64,000 nucleotides of DNA from Chitinophaga sp. Lineage in GTDB: Bacteria > Bacteroidota > Bacteroidia > Chitinophagales > Chitinophagaceae. The stretch covers positions 124,001-188,000 of the forward strand of contig NZ_JAFAIX010000002.1 in assembly GCF_019236475.1 (NCBI RefSeq), in the 5' to 3' direction. Both the position numbers and the translations under genes were made by a program. The notes under the pieces are model-generated. The model saw only the letters and a list, made by a program, of their open reading frames with translations. It was not told where the DNA came from and did not search any database. Of this stretch, positions 43,098 to 51,168 are shown piece after piece; position 1 is the first letter of the stretch, and each line of letters opens with the position of its first letter.

Positions 43098-43982
43098 TTA
43101 TTTCTTAACAGGAGCTGGAGCTACAGGAGCAGCAGGAGCAGGAGCAGCAGCGCCTGGTTTGATATCAACCAGTTTCACATCAAATACCAGGATAGAGTTA
43201 CCTGGGATTGCTGGAGGTGAACCTTGCAGACCGTAAGCCAGTGTAGAAGGAATTACCAGCGTAGCGGTAGAACCTTTTTTCAAGTGAGACAAACCAGCAT
43301 CCCAACCTTTGATCACGAAACCGCGACCGATAGGGAATTTGATTGGTTCCAGTGGCATACCAGGACGCAGGGTAGAATCCATAGAAGAATCGAATACTTT
43401 ACCGTTGGTCAGTTTACCAGTGTAGTGAACGTAAACGGTATCGCCAGCGTTTGGAGTAGCGCCAGTACCTTCTTCTTTCACAGCTACATAAACGCCTTCT
43501 GCATTTTTAGTAGCGTTGATTTTGTTTTTCTCCAGGTATTCTTTGATCAGCTTTTCATCTTTTTCTTTCTGAGCAGCAGCAGAATATTTGCTTTCAACAA
43601 TGAAAGTGATTTTCAGCTTGTCGCCTTTTTTACCGAAAGTTGGACGCTGCATTGGAGGAAGAGAGTCCCAAGGAATGATAAAAGTAGTACTGTCACCTTC
43701 ATGGAGGAGTGCAATACCTTCCATCAGGTCGAATTTATCCTGAGGTTTAGAAACCACCAAAGGAATTGGTCCACCAACTACTGTACGGGAAGCACCCAGC
43801 AGGGAGTCGTTGATTTTTTGTACAACGTTCACCAGCGCGGTATCTCCGATTTTCAACTGAGGGCCGCTACCTGCTTTATGTACGATATATTCAATACCGC
43901 TTGGTGTTTTTTTCACACCACCACCGCAACTTGCCAGGAACAGGCCCAGCGCTGCGACTAATAAATGATTGTTTTTTTTCAT
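43098..43982 (-). CDS. Lipoprotein FKBP-type peptidyl-prolyl isomerase, two domains
   Basis: The 294-residue protein has a lipoprotein signal (LFLASCGGG, C19). The C-terminal FKBP domain (about 165-275) has the usual core: GDTVYVHYTGKLTNGKVFDSS, FPIGRGFVIKGWDAGLSHLKKG and IPSTLAYG. The N-terminal half (about 30-135) keeps an FKBP-like outline (GDTALVNVVQKINDSL and DLMEGIALLHEGDSTTFIIP) but has lost most active-site aromatics, so it is probably a chaperone or dimer part. The end is Ala/Pro-rich. It folds proteins on the periplasmic side. It starts 37 bases after the DHH gene. Confidence 0.92.
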   Translation of the reverse strand: MKKNNHLLVAALGLFLASCGGGVKKTPSGIEYIVHKAGSGPQLKIGDTALVNVVQKINDSLLGASRTVVGGPIPLVVSKPQDKFDLMEGIALLHEGDSTTFIIPWDSLPPMQRPTFGKKGDKLKITFIVESKYSAAAQKEKDEKLIKEYLEKNKINATKNAEGVYVAVKEEGTGATPNAGDTVYVHYTGKLTNGKVFDSSMDSTLRPGMPLEPIKFPIGRGFVIKGWDAGLSHLKKGSTATLVIPSTLAYGLQGSPPAIPGNSILVFDVKLVDIKPGAAAPAPAAPVAPAPVKK

Positions 43983-44019
43983 TTGACTGTATTAGTAGGT
44001 TCTAGTACTTTGAAGCAAG

Positions 44020-45024
44020 TTATTGTAATTGTTCTTCATTTTCCCTGATGGCCTTGATAAATCTTTCGATGGTTTTATCCAGTGGGTCGGTACTTCTGCC
44101 GCCGGAAGCGTTGAAGTGGCCGCCGCCATCGAAATATTTACGGGCGAAGGTATTAACATCGAAATCACCTTTGGAGCGGAAAGAGAGCTTCACTTCCACG
44201 TTCCGATCGATGATCAGTGCCGCTAATTTAATACCCTGAATGGAAAGAAGAAAATTTACAAGGCCTTCTGTATCCCCCGTCATGAGATCGAACCGTTTGA
44301 GGTCCGAGTAAGGGATGGCCAGCATGGCTGTATTATATTCATAGAATACCTCCATTCTGTTGAGCAGACTATGACCGAGGAATCGGAGTCTATTTTCCAG
44401 GAAGTTATCGTAGATATTCTGGTGGATTATTTCGTGTTTAAGTCCTCTGTCCATCAGGTCGGCCACCATGCGGTGTACTCTTGCTGTGGTGGAAGAAAAA
44501 CGGAAAGAACCGGTGTCTGTAACGGTACCTGCATAGATGCAAGCAGCGATATCCAGGTTTATGTATTTCTCCTCTCCTAGTTTATAGATCGTTTCATACA
44601 CCAGTTGGGCCGTAGAACTGGCGGAAGTATCGCTAACACCGTAGTCGAAGCTAGGTTGCGGTTCCAGGTGATGATCGATCAGGATTTTAGTGCATTCCAG
44701 TTTTTCCAGGAATGGCGCCATGTTTTTGGTGCGGTAGATCGCATTGAAATCCAGACAGAACAGGAGCTGCACCCCGTCGAGGGCCGCCATTGCTTTATCA
44801 TTAGAGGATTCGAAATCTATCACCAGGTCAGCAGCGGGCATCCATTTCAGGAAATCCGGAAAATTTGTGGGAGAGATTACAGTTACTTCATGGCCTTTCT
44901 GGATCAGGTAGTGATACATTGCCAAAGATGATCCCATCGCGTCCGCATCTGGCTTTTGATGCATTGTGATAACCACTTTCTTAGGGCTTTCCAGCAAAGG
45001 CTTAATTTCCTCAATCGGCTTCAT
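44020..45024 (-). CDS. DHH/DHHA1 phosphoesterase (NrnA-type)
   Basis: The 334-residue cytoplasmic enzyme has H22, D26 and D28 in HQKPDADAMGS, a mid-domain Asp in LLFCLDFNA, the DHH motif at 117-119 (LIDHHLEP), D-rich TVTDTGSFRFS, and the DHHA1 end with GGGHFNASGG. NrnA-type enzymes degrade oligoribonucleotides of 2-5 bases and pAp, and related stand-alone DhhP enzymes hydrolyse c-di-AMP or pApA. Given cdaA nearby, a part in c-di-AMP breakdown is possible. It is upstream of the FKBP gene in the same orientation. Confidence 0.92.
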   Translation of the reverse strand: MKPIEEIKPLLESPKKVVITMHQKPDADAMGSSLAMYHYLIQKGHEVTVISPTNFPDFLKWMPAADLVIDFESSNDKAMAALDGVQLLFCLDFNAIYRTKNMAPFLEKLECTKILIDHHLEPQPSFDYGVSDTSASSTAQLVYETIYKLGEEKYINLDIAACIYAGTVTDTGSFRFSSTTARVHRMVADLMDRGLKHEIIHQNIYDNFLENRLRFLGHSLLNRMEVFYEYNTAMLAIPYSDLKRFDLMTGDTEGLVNFLLSIQGIKLAALIIDRNVEVKLSFRSKGDFDVNTFARKYFDGGGHFNASGGRSTDPLDKTIERFIKAIRENEEQLQ

Positions 45025-45137
45025 TCAAACTGTAATATTATTAATTTATAAGTCAGTGTTCTTAATAGAAAACGAAGTGCGAAGATCTTTATTTGGGGCA
45101 GAATTTCAAAATTTTTTACCACTAAAGAAAATGTAAT

Positions 45138-45145
45138 TACTTTTG
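45138..45145 (+). promoter_or_regulatory. Bacteroidota -7 box of ndk
   Basis: TACTTTTG fits TAnnTTTG exactly and lies 33 bases before the ndk ATG. Confidence 0.55.
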
Positions 45146-45178
45146 CGGCCTAAATCAGTAATCCGGAATTAAAAAACT

Positions 45179-45595
45179 ATGGGTAACAGAACATTTACAA
45201 TGATTAAGCCTGATGCAGTTGCAAACGGGCATATTGGCGGCATCCTGAACATGATTAACGAAGCAGGTTTCCGTATTGTGGCTATGAAAATGACACAATT
45301 ATCTGCTGCAAAAGCAGGTGAATTCTACGCAGTACACAAAGAAAGACCTTTCTACGGTGAGCTGGTTGAATTCATGAGCAGTGGTCATATTGTGGCTGCT
45401 ATCCTGGAAAAGGACAATGCAGTGGAAGACTTCCGTAAACTGATCGGTGCTACCAACCCTGCTAACGCAGAAGAAGGTACCATCCGTAAAAAGTATGCTG
45501 AATCTATCGGTCGCAATGCTGTTCACGGTTCTGATTCCGATGAGAATGCTCAGATCGAAGGTGATTTCTTCTTCAGTGGTCTGGAGAAATTCTAG
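45179..45595 (+). CDS. ndk: Nucleoside diphosphate kinase
   Basis: This 138-residue enzyme transfers the gamma phosphate between nucleoside triphosphates and diphosphates through a phosphohistidine. The active site is H116 in NAVHGSDS; the N-terminal [10 protein letters not shown] and the [14 protein letters not shown] block complete the family pattern. It is transcribed alone: a promoter box 33 bases upstream and a strong terminator just downstream bracket it. Confidence 0.97.
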   Translation: MGNRTFTMIKPDAVANGHIGGILNMINEAGFRIVAMKMTQLSAAKAGEFYAVHKERPFYGELVEFMSSGHIVAAILEKDNAVEDFRKLIGATNPANAEEGTIRKKYAESIGRNAVHGSDSDENAQIEGDFFFSGLEKF

Positions 45596-45624
45596 TCTGT
45601 AATTACAGGTTAAAAATCATATTG

Positions 45625-45655
45625 GCCGGTGCTGAAATCAGCACCGGCTTTTTTT
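45625..45655 (+). terminator. Intrinsic terminator of ndk
   Basis: GCCGGTGCTG, loop AAAT, CAGCACCGGC, then seven T residues. Confidence 0.92.
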
Positions 45656-46175
45656 ATGGAGATGAGGGAAAAGAAAAACGTTTTTATAAATATAAATTAT
45701 TGGAAATCAATACTATAACTTGTTTCAGTTAAAGCAATATGCTAAACTCATCGCTTAAAAACAGTTATACATAATGACTATTCTTAAACTATCAGTCAAG
45801 ACAACAGTTCGTCTCCCTGAAATCACCTTTTAAAAGCTACTTCCAAGGGTACTGAGTAAACAAGGAAACATAATGATAAACGGATGATTTTAAATACCTT
45901 AACAAACGTTATTTCAGGAAATGGTTTAAATAAAACGTAAATATGGATTATAAATCACATACGATTCGATTAACCAGCGCCAGTTTCCACATAACTTACA
46001 CATTGCAGTTTTTTTCAGTTAACAAATATTCGGGGCCTATTTCCACTAACTACAACGCATATACATTTTCTAAAATTAAAGCAATTCACCACTATTCCCA
46101 TGACCTCCTGAAAATTTTAGGAGTTATCTAATTACAATCGATTTAGCATTTGAAAAATGCACTTAACTTGCCAAC
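45656..46175. other. 520-base AT-rich gap with no recognised feature
   Basis: The stretch between the ndk terminator and xerD is strongly AT-rich. A short frame at 45943-46131 has no family features, no likely ribosome site and unusual composition, and I do not call it. A TAACTTGC near-match to the -7 box lies shortly before xerD. I see no tRNA, strong hairpin or attachment-site duplication. Confidence 0.5.
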
Positions 46176-47075
46176 ATGTGGGAATCATTCCGAAAACTAT
46201 TTAAAAGCTACCTCCAATTGGAGCGTTCCTTATCTACCAATTCTATTGAAGCCTATCTGCGGGATGTAGAAAAGCTGGAGGAATATCTCCAGGCAAATGG
46301 CAAGGAGAAACTAAGACCCCAAGATATTACCTTAAATGATTTGCAGGAATTTGTGCAATGGGTCGCGAAGTTGGGTATGACGAGTACTTCTCAAGCTAGG
46401 ATCATTTCCGGCATCAAAGCCTTTTATAAATTTCTTCTCCTGGAAGATATGACCCAAGAAGACCCTAGCCAATTATTGGAAGCGCCTAAACTTCTCCGCA
46501 AACTACCGGATGTACTCAGCTTTGAGGAAATAGAACTGATGATAGCCGAGATAAAACTGGATAGCGCAGAAGGTCATCGTAATAGGGCGATACTGGAAAC
46601 GATGTACAGTTGCGGACTTCGCGTTAGTGAGGTGATTGGGTTACAGCTCTCGCAGCTCCATCTGGATTCGGGATTTATTCGCGTAGTGGGAAAAGGGAAT
46701 AAGGAAAGACTAGTACCTATTGGTACGGAAGCGAGCAAACAAATCAATTTCTATCGGCATAATATTCGTGTACACATGCCCGTTAACTACGGGGAAGAAG
46801 ATACGCTCTTTCTTAACCGTCGGGGTAGTCCACTTAGCCGAGTAATGGTATTTCTGGTGATCAAGGACCTGGCGAAGAAAGCTGGTATTGAGAAAAATGT
46901 GTCTCCCCATACCTTCCGGCACTCCTTTGCTACCCATCTGGTAGAGGCTGGCGCGAATCTGCGCGCTGTACAGGAAATGCTAGGGCATGAAAGTATTACG
47001 ACCACAGAAATCTACACCCATATCAATAGGGAATTATTGCGGGATACCCTGCAACAGTTCCATCCTAGGTTCTGA
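46176..47075 (+). CDS. xerD: Site-specific tyrosine recombinase XerD
   Basis: The 299-residue recombinase resolves chromosome dimers at dif with FtsK. An N-terminal SAM-like domain (about 1-90) precedes the catalytic domain with all key residues: R149 in GLRVSEV, the beta-hairpin lysine in GKGNKERLVPIG, H245 and R248 in HTFRHSF, H271 in LGHES and the nucleophile Y280 in EIYTH. No integron, phage or dif-like pair is near it, so a housekeeping role is more likely than a mobile one. Whether it is XerC or XerD in name cannot be fully settled from one gene, though the sequence leans to XerD. Confidence 0.92.
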   Translation: MWESFRKLFKSYLQLERSLSTNSIEAYLRDVEKLEEYLQANGKEKLRPQDITLNDLQEFVQWVAKLGMTSTSQARIISGIKAFYKFLLLEDMTQEDPSQLLEAPKLLRKLPDVLSFEEIELMIAEIKLDSAEGHRNRAILETMYSCGLRVSEVIGLQLSQLHLDSGFIRVVGKGNKERLVPIGTEASKQINFYRHNIRVHMPVNYGEEDTLFLNRRGSPLSRVMVFLVIKDLAKKAGIEKNVSPHTFRHSFATHLVEAGANLRAVQEMLGHESITTTEIYTHINRELLRDTLQQFHPRF

Positions 47076-47092
47076 TGTGGATAAAAAAATAA

Positions 47093-47112
47093 GGTTCCGC
47101 ATTAGCGGAACC
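47093..47112 (-). terminator. Terminator of the beta-domain protein gene
   Basis: GGTTCCGC, loop ATTA, GCGGAACC; on the minus strand the stem is followed by TTATTTTTTTAT. It lies five bases after the stop of the gene ending at 47117. Confidence 0.82.
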
Positions 47113-47116
47113 TCTC

Positions 47117-48040
47117 TCAAACATTGGGTGTATCTTTCACAATAAGCTGTCGATGCAGTACAGCGGATGAGCTTCTGAAACGTCCGCGACGAACTTCCGC
47201 CAGATGCTTCACACTGTTCAGCCATCCTGTAATATGTCGGGTGGCCCGGACAATAATCCCGGGTTTATATAGGATGTCAATGCTGCTACAAGGTGCAATA
47301 TCTTGTCGTGCTACCACCATGGCATGCGACTCATCTTCTTCCCAGATCAACTGATCGTACTTGTATATCCGGAAATATACATCTGGTCCGAAATTGGGCC
47401 TGCCCTCCCGAATAGGGATCAGTTGCCCAGCAAACAGATCGCGTCTGGAGAAATGCATGGTATAGCGGCCATATTCATTGGTGAAAGCATCTGCAATTTT
47501 TTTTCCGGTAATGGCATTAAACGCGCTTACCTTCAATTGCGCCTGTCCTTCTCCATCGGCTCTATTTCTGACAATGCCGGTCAATACCCAGGCGCCAGCC
47601 TGTCGGTAAATATTTGACCAGATTTCCGCAGGAACTACATAGGCATAAGCAGCCAGGTATCCTTCCTGATTGCGTTTCCAATGAGGAATCATATAACTGA
47701 GATGAAAATTGCGCGACTGGCGGCTGCCATTTTTCGCAGGCATTTCATCTAAGCAGATGTCCAGTTCCAGTGGTTCTGTGAACAGGTGTAATTCATTCCA
47801 ATGAAGTCTGAAATTCCCTTTGGGGTCGAGGGTGGTTTCAGCCAGTAATCTATCTGCTTTCATCAGTACCTCCCTCGCTGACAGTGGACGGAGATGATTG
47901 AAGATACCTTTTACAATGGTCATATGATCAGTGCCTGGATTACTTTCAGGCAGGTATACCCGGATACGTGCATTGGATAGTGGTTCAATACAGTCCTCCC
48001 CAATCATTGCAGAAATGTTCCCTATAAGCAGGTAACTCAT
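47117..48040 (-). CDS. Cytoplasmic or unconventionally exported protein with two beta-sandwich modules
   Basis: The 307-residue protein has no signal peptide or membrane helix. Two stretches resemble transthyretin/carboxypeptidase-regulatory domains: about 1-100 (LIGNISAMIGEDCIEPLSNA, then TTLDPKGNFRLHWNEL) and about 145-235 (WVLTGIVRNRADGEGQAQLK, then DAFTNEYGRYTMHFSRRDLF). The order of opening strand, then a late G-x-F/Y-x-L/M strand, is typical of these modules. I do not recognise a named family. It is divergent from the small Cys/Gly-tailed protein gene across a 352-base gap, so the two may share control. Function unknown. Confidence 0.65.
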   Translation of the reverse strand: MSYLLIGNISAMIGEDCIEPLSNARIRVYLPESNPGTDHMTIVKGIFNHLRPLSAREVLMKADRLLAETTLDPKGNFRLHWNELHLFTEPLELDICLDEMPAKNGSRQSRNFHLSYMIPHWKRNQEGYLAAYAYVVPAEIWSNIYRQAGAWVLTGIVRNRADGEGQAQLKVSAFNAITGKKIADAFTNEYGRYTMHFSRRDLFAGQLIPIREGRPNFGPDVYFRIYKYDQLIWEEDESHAMVVARQDIAPCSSIDILYKPGIIVRATRHITGWLNSVKHLAEVRRGRFRSSSAVLHRQLIVKDTPNV

Positions 48041-48392
48041 AGTTTAATATTTTAATTAGGGGTTAACGATGATAAAGATGTGCTGCTTTTCGGGGTCAGC
48101 ACTTTGCGATGCTAAAATTTATCTCAAAAACAAACATGGTAGAAAGGCCAATCATATTGTATGAGATACTCATTCCTGTTGATAAAATGAATACTGTCCG
48201 TTGATGTTACAAAGATTGTGAAGTTCAGGTCGCCAGTCAAGCGTTATTCAACTGATAAATAGGAATGCGTATTTATACGCATTTTTGGCAAAGTGTCCCT
48301 GAAAAAAGGTGACAGTTATATATAGTGTAAAAAATAGTAATAATTTTACCCGCATACTAACTATTACTTATTAAAACCTTAAAAACACACGT
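48041..48392. promoter_or_regulatory. 352-base divergent control region
   Basis: The gap holds the start regions of both flanking genes. A hairpin at 48264-48283 (AATGCGTAT, loop TT, ATACGCATT) followed by TTT looks like a terminator or attenuator about 110 bases before the small-protein ATG. A weaker GTGCTG/CAGCAC stem is at 48080-48103. No exact TAnnTTTG is seen, only TAATTTTA near 48340. I find no gene in it. Confidence 0.45.
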
Positions 48393-48815
48393 ATGAGCGA
48401 TTCTCAATCTAAACGCCCATCCATTGCAGATGCTGGCGGTTTTATTTCAAAGGAGAGGATGAATGAACTCCTGTCCAACTATGAAAAAGAACACGCTGGT
48501 CAGAAAGCTACTGATATTGTGAAAGCCATGTGCTTTTCAAAAGACAAAGTGCTAGAATTGCTGGCAGACGACCGTGCTGCTGGTTTAAGAATTTACTATG
48601 GTGTTCATATTGATGCCGAGGGTGATCAAATTAAAGAAAAGAAAATGGTACTAGTAGCTACCGATGCAGACGGTAATGATATCCTCCCTGCAGACGTTAC
48701 ACTGGATGGTGGCATCCAGGCGAAGAGTGCCAATTTAATCCTGGATGAAGGTCTTCCTTGCCCTAACTACTGCGGCGGTGGTGGCGGTAGTACCACTGGC
48801 GGTGGCAAGGGATAA
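48393..48815 (+). CDS. Small soluble protein with a CPNYC-polyglycine tail
   Basis: The 140-residue protein has no signal peptide. A helical first half (ISKERMNELLSNYEKEHAG, then CFSKDKVLELLADD) leads to a strand-rich part with GLRIYYGVHID and KKMVLVATDADGNDI, and the last 26 residues are LPCPNYCGGGGGSTTGGG plus Lys-Gly. Two cysteines three residues apart and a flexible Gly tail are unusual for such a protein. I recall similar uncharacterised proteins in other Bacteroidota, but I know of no function. It is followed 42 bases later by a seven-helix membrane protein, a kinase and a regulator on the same strand. It might be a sensed or exported effector, or a metal-binding switch; all of this is inference. 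Confidence 0.7.
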   Translation: MSDSQSKRPSIADAGGFISKERMNELLSNYEKEHAGQKATDIVKAMCFSKDKVLELLADDRAAGLRIYYGVHIDAEGDQIKEKKMVLVATDADGNDILPADVTLDGGIQAKSANLILDEGLPCPNYCGGGGGSTTGGGKG

Positions 48816-48857
48816 TCCCTGGTCTAATACACTTCTAAAAAGATAGATAGATTACTT

Positions 48858-49547
48858 GTGGTTACATTCATGCTAACAGTATTTTGGTGCATGTTGGGGA
48901 TCGAATTTATAGTTCTGATCCCCTTTCTCCTTAAATACAGACAATTGGACCCCTCCTCGAAATGGATTTTCTTCTACATTCTGGGGTCACTGGTATTTTC
49001 ATCAGGCTCCGTTCTCATTATGAACCTTTATGGGAATAATATGTGGTTCTTTAACCTCATGCAATTTCTCCAGTTTGTGATATTATCCATGTTCTACCTG
49101 ACCTGTATCAAATCTCCCAAACTACGTTATATAATTCTCCGTCTTCCAATTGTGATGCTTTGCATCTTTTCTGTGGATTTCTTCCGAATGGAGGGAATGA
49201 AGTTTTATGATTCCATTTCCACAGGGATTAAAGCTGCGTTGATGATATTTTATGCTATCTCCCTTTTTATGCAGCAATTGGGAGATAAAGAGCTGATAGA
49301 AAAATCGATATACATAAACTCTTTACCTACTTTCTGGTATAATTCCGGAATATTCCTGTACTTTTGTTCAACTATTCTATTTTCCATTAGTTTAAGTTTG
49401 ACACAAACACAAAAGGTTCAGGCTTCTATTCCCATGAATATGGTATACGTCACGTATGTGATTGTTTACACTGTTGGCAGTATTTCAATGATTCTCTTTT
49501 ATGTTGGTCTAACTAAGACGAAATTATTGAAATATGCGGATCACTGA
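48858..49547 (+). CDS. Seven-helix membrane protein, unknown
   Basis: The 229-residue protein (GTG start at 48858; an ATG at 48870 is an alternative) has seven predicted membrane helices at about 5-26, 37-56, 62-84, 91-109, 120-138, 161-181 and 194-217, with short loops and no extra domain. It fits no transporter signature I know. Its stop overlaps the start of the histidine kinase by 14 bases, so the two are translationally coupled. Because that kinase has almost no sensory part, this protein is a good candidate for the receptor or signal-transducing subunit. Confidence 0.75.
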   Translation: MVTFMLTVFWCMLGIEFIVLIPFLLKYRQLDPSSKWIFFYILGSLVFSSGSVLIMNLYGNNMWFFNLMQFLQFVILSMFYLTCIKSPKLRYIILRLPIVMLCIFSVDFFRMEGMKFYDSISTGIKAALMIFYAISLFMQQLGDKELIEKSIYINSLPTFWYNSGIFLYFCSTILFSISLSLTQTQKVQASIPMNMVYVTYVIVYTVGSISMILFYVGLTKTKLLKYADH

Positions 49548-50340
49548 TATCATTATCATCGGAACTACTGTCATGCTGATTCTGGCTATCGTGGTTATAT
49601 TACTGGTAATGCAACAGCAGAAACAGGTAATTCAGCATAAGCTTATCATCAGAGATAAAGATCTTCAACTAGAGCGAGAGCGACTGGAAGCCATTCTCCA
49701 AGGAGGTGAACAGGAAAGAAAACGTATCGCGGAAGATCTGCATGATGAAGTAGGCGCACAATTGTCTGTATTAAAGTTAACCATAGGCGGACTTCAACCG
49801 CTATTAAAAACCGGCAATGGAGAAGCAGAACGCCTCAAAGAAACCAAAGAATTTACAGATACCATTATCCAGCAATTACGATTTATCTCCCAAAGCTTAC
49901 ATCCACAAGCCCTGGAAAACCTGGGTCTGGCACATGCCTTAGATTCCTTCTGCAGCCTGATGAATAAAAACAAACAGGTGAAGATAAAATTTAAGACAGA
50001 CGCTTCCACGAATGCGGTAGATAAAGCAAAGGCATTACATGTGTACCGCGTAGTACAGGAATTGATTAATAATATCCTGAAACATGCGCAAGCTTCAGAA
50101 GTGGAAATCAGTTACCACAGCACTCCTTCCCTGCTTACTATTCACGTTGAAGATGATGGCAATGGTGCGCTGCTAGGACAGTTGGAAGCTGCCAGAAAAA
50201 AAACGGGTAGTCTTGGATTGAAAAATATTGAAAGCAGGCTGGATATCATAGGTGGTAACATTAGCTATAATCAACGGACGCCGAAAGGAACAATTGCTCA
50301 GATTCAAGTAGAGAACTATCAGCCTGCAGTACAGAATTAA
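49534..50340 (+). CDS. NarX-type histidine kinase with a minimal sensor
   Basis: The 268-residue kinase has one membrane helix (about 6-27), a short coiled linker, and a HisKA_3 domain with H70 in ERKRIAEDLHDEVGAQLSVL, followed by an ATPase domain with VVQELINNILKHAQASEV, DDGNG and SLGLKNIESRLDIIGG. There is no periplasmic or PAS sensor domain. It overlaps the upstream seven-helix gene by 14 bases. The NarL-type regulator, 129 bases on, is the evident partner. Confidence 0.92.
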   Translation: MRITDIIIIGTTVMLILAIVVILLVMQQQKQVIQHKLIIRDKDLQLERERLEAILQGGEQERKRIAEDLHDEVGAQLSVLKLTIGGLQPLLKTGNGEAERLKETKEFTDTIIQQLRFISQSLHPQALENLGLAHALDSFCSLMNKNKQVKIKFKTDASTNAVDKAKALHVYRVVQELINNILKHAQASEVEISYHSTPSLLTIHVEDDGNGALLGQLEAARKKTGSLGLKNIESRLDIIGGNISYNQRTPKGTIAQIQVENYQPAVQN

Positions 50341-50469
50341 TTGATACTTATGTTGTTTTATTCTTAAATTGCCATCCGGTTGCGATCGGCGACCCGATTT
50401 TTTCAACTGTCGCACTGATGCTATTTTATCCTAGAAACAATCATGTAATTCTCTGTAAACTGTCCTCAA

Positions 50470-51129
50470 ATGACACACCATATCAAAGTGGCAATTGCTG
50501 ACGATCACAAAATATTTCGAAGTGGAGTCATTAATACCCTTATCCCGTACGAAAATATCAATGTCATCTTTGAGGCCGATGATGGCCAACACCTGCTGGA
50601 TCTGATGGACCGCCAACAGCCAGATGTTATTTTAATGGACCTCAAAATGCCCAATATGGATGGCATTGAGGCTACCGTAAAGGTGAAAGCCAAATTTCCG
50701 GATGTCAAGGTGATTATCCTCACCATGTATGAGGACGATAACTTCATCGTACACCTCGTTGAAAACGGCGCCAATGCCTATCTCCTAAAAAATGCGGAGC
50801 CAGAAGAAATCTATGAGGCAATTTGTACTACCTTCGATAAAGGTTTTTATTTCAATGAAAATGTAAACCTAGCACTACTCAAAAAGGTATTACATAAAAC
50901 GAAGCAACAGATCAAACCGACTCTCAAAAATGAGGTGCAACTGAATGATCGAGAACTGGAAGTTTTGAAGCTGATATGTAATGAACAGACTACCCAAGAA
51001 ATTTCTGAACAGATTTTCTTGAGTCCTCGTACCGTAGAGGGAATACGCCAGAAACTGTTGGAAAAACTGAATGTAAAAAACAGTGTAGGCATCGTATTAT
51101 ACGCCTTTAGAAACGGCCTGATTGAGTAA
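50470..51129 (+). CDS. NarL/FixJ-type response regulator
   Basis: The 219-residue regulator has a receiver with D57 in VILMDLKMPNMDG, an early acidic pair (IADDHK), T and K residues in ILTMYEDD and LLKNAEPEE, and a LuxR-type helix-turn-helix at about 150-212 (LNDRELEVLKLICNEQTTQEIS, seen from residue 157 on, then SPRTVEGIRQKLLEKLNV). With the kinase just upstream it forms a classic two-component pair. Its targets are not visible; the divergent control region at 48041-48392 and the DUF2911 gene are natural candidates. Confidence 0.93.
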   Translation: MTHHIKVAIADDHKIFRSGVINTLIPYENINVIFEADDGQHLLDLMDRQQPDVILMDLKMPNMDGIEATVKVKAKFPDVKVIILTMYEDDNFIVHLVENGANAYLLKNAEPEEIYEAICTTFDKGFYFNENVNLALLKKVLHKTKQQIKPTLKNEVQLNDRELEVLKLICNEQTTQEISEQIFLSPRTVEGIRQKLLEKLNVKNSVGIVLYAFRNGLIE

Positions 51130-51168
51130 CTGCCAGCCAAACAGCCACCAATATTCTCAATATAAACC

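Noticed and set aside
43224..43961. 245-residue open frame antisense to the FKBP gene
   Set aside because: Shadow of a clear FKBP lipoprotein gene; no recognisable features.
45943..46131. 62-residue frame in the gap before xerD
   Set aside because: AT-rich, no signal peptide, no membrane helix, no ribosome site and no family features; probably chance.
46176..47075. xerD as part of a mobile element or integron
   Set aside because: No cassette sites, terminal repeats or phage genes are near, and the protein is a standard housekeeping XerC/D type.
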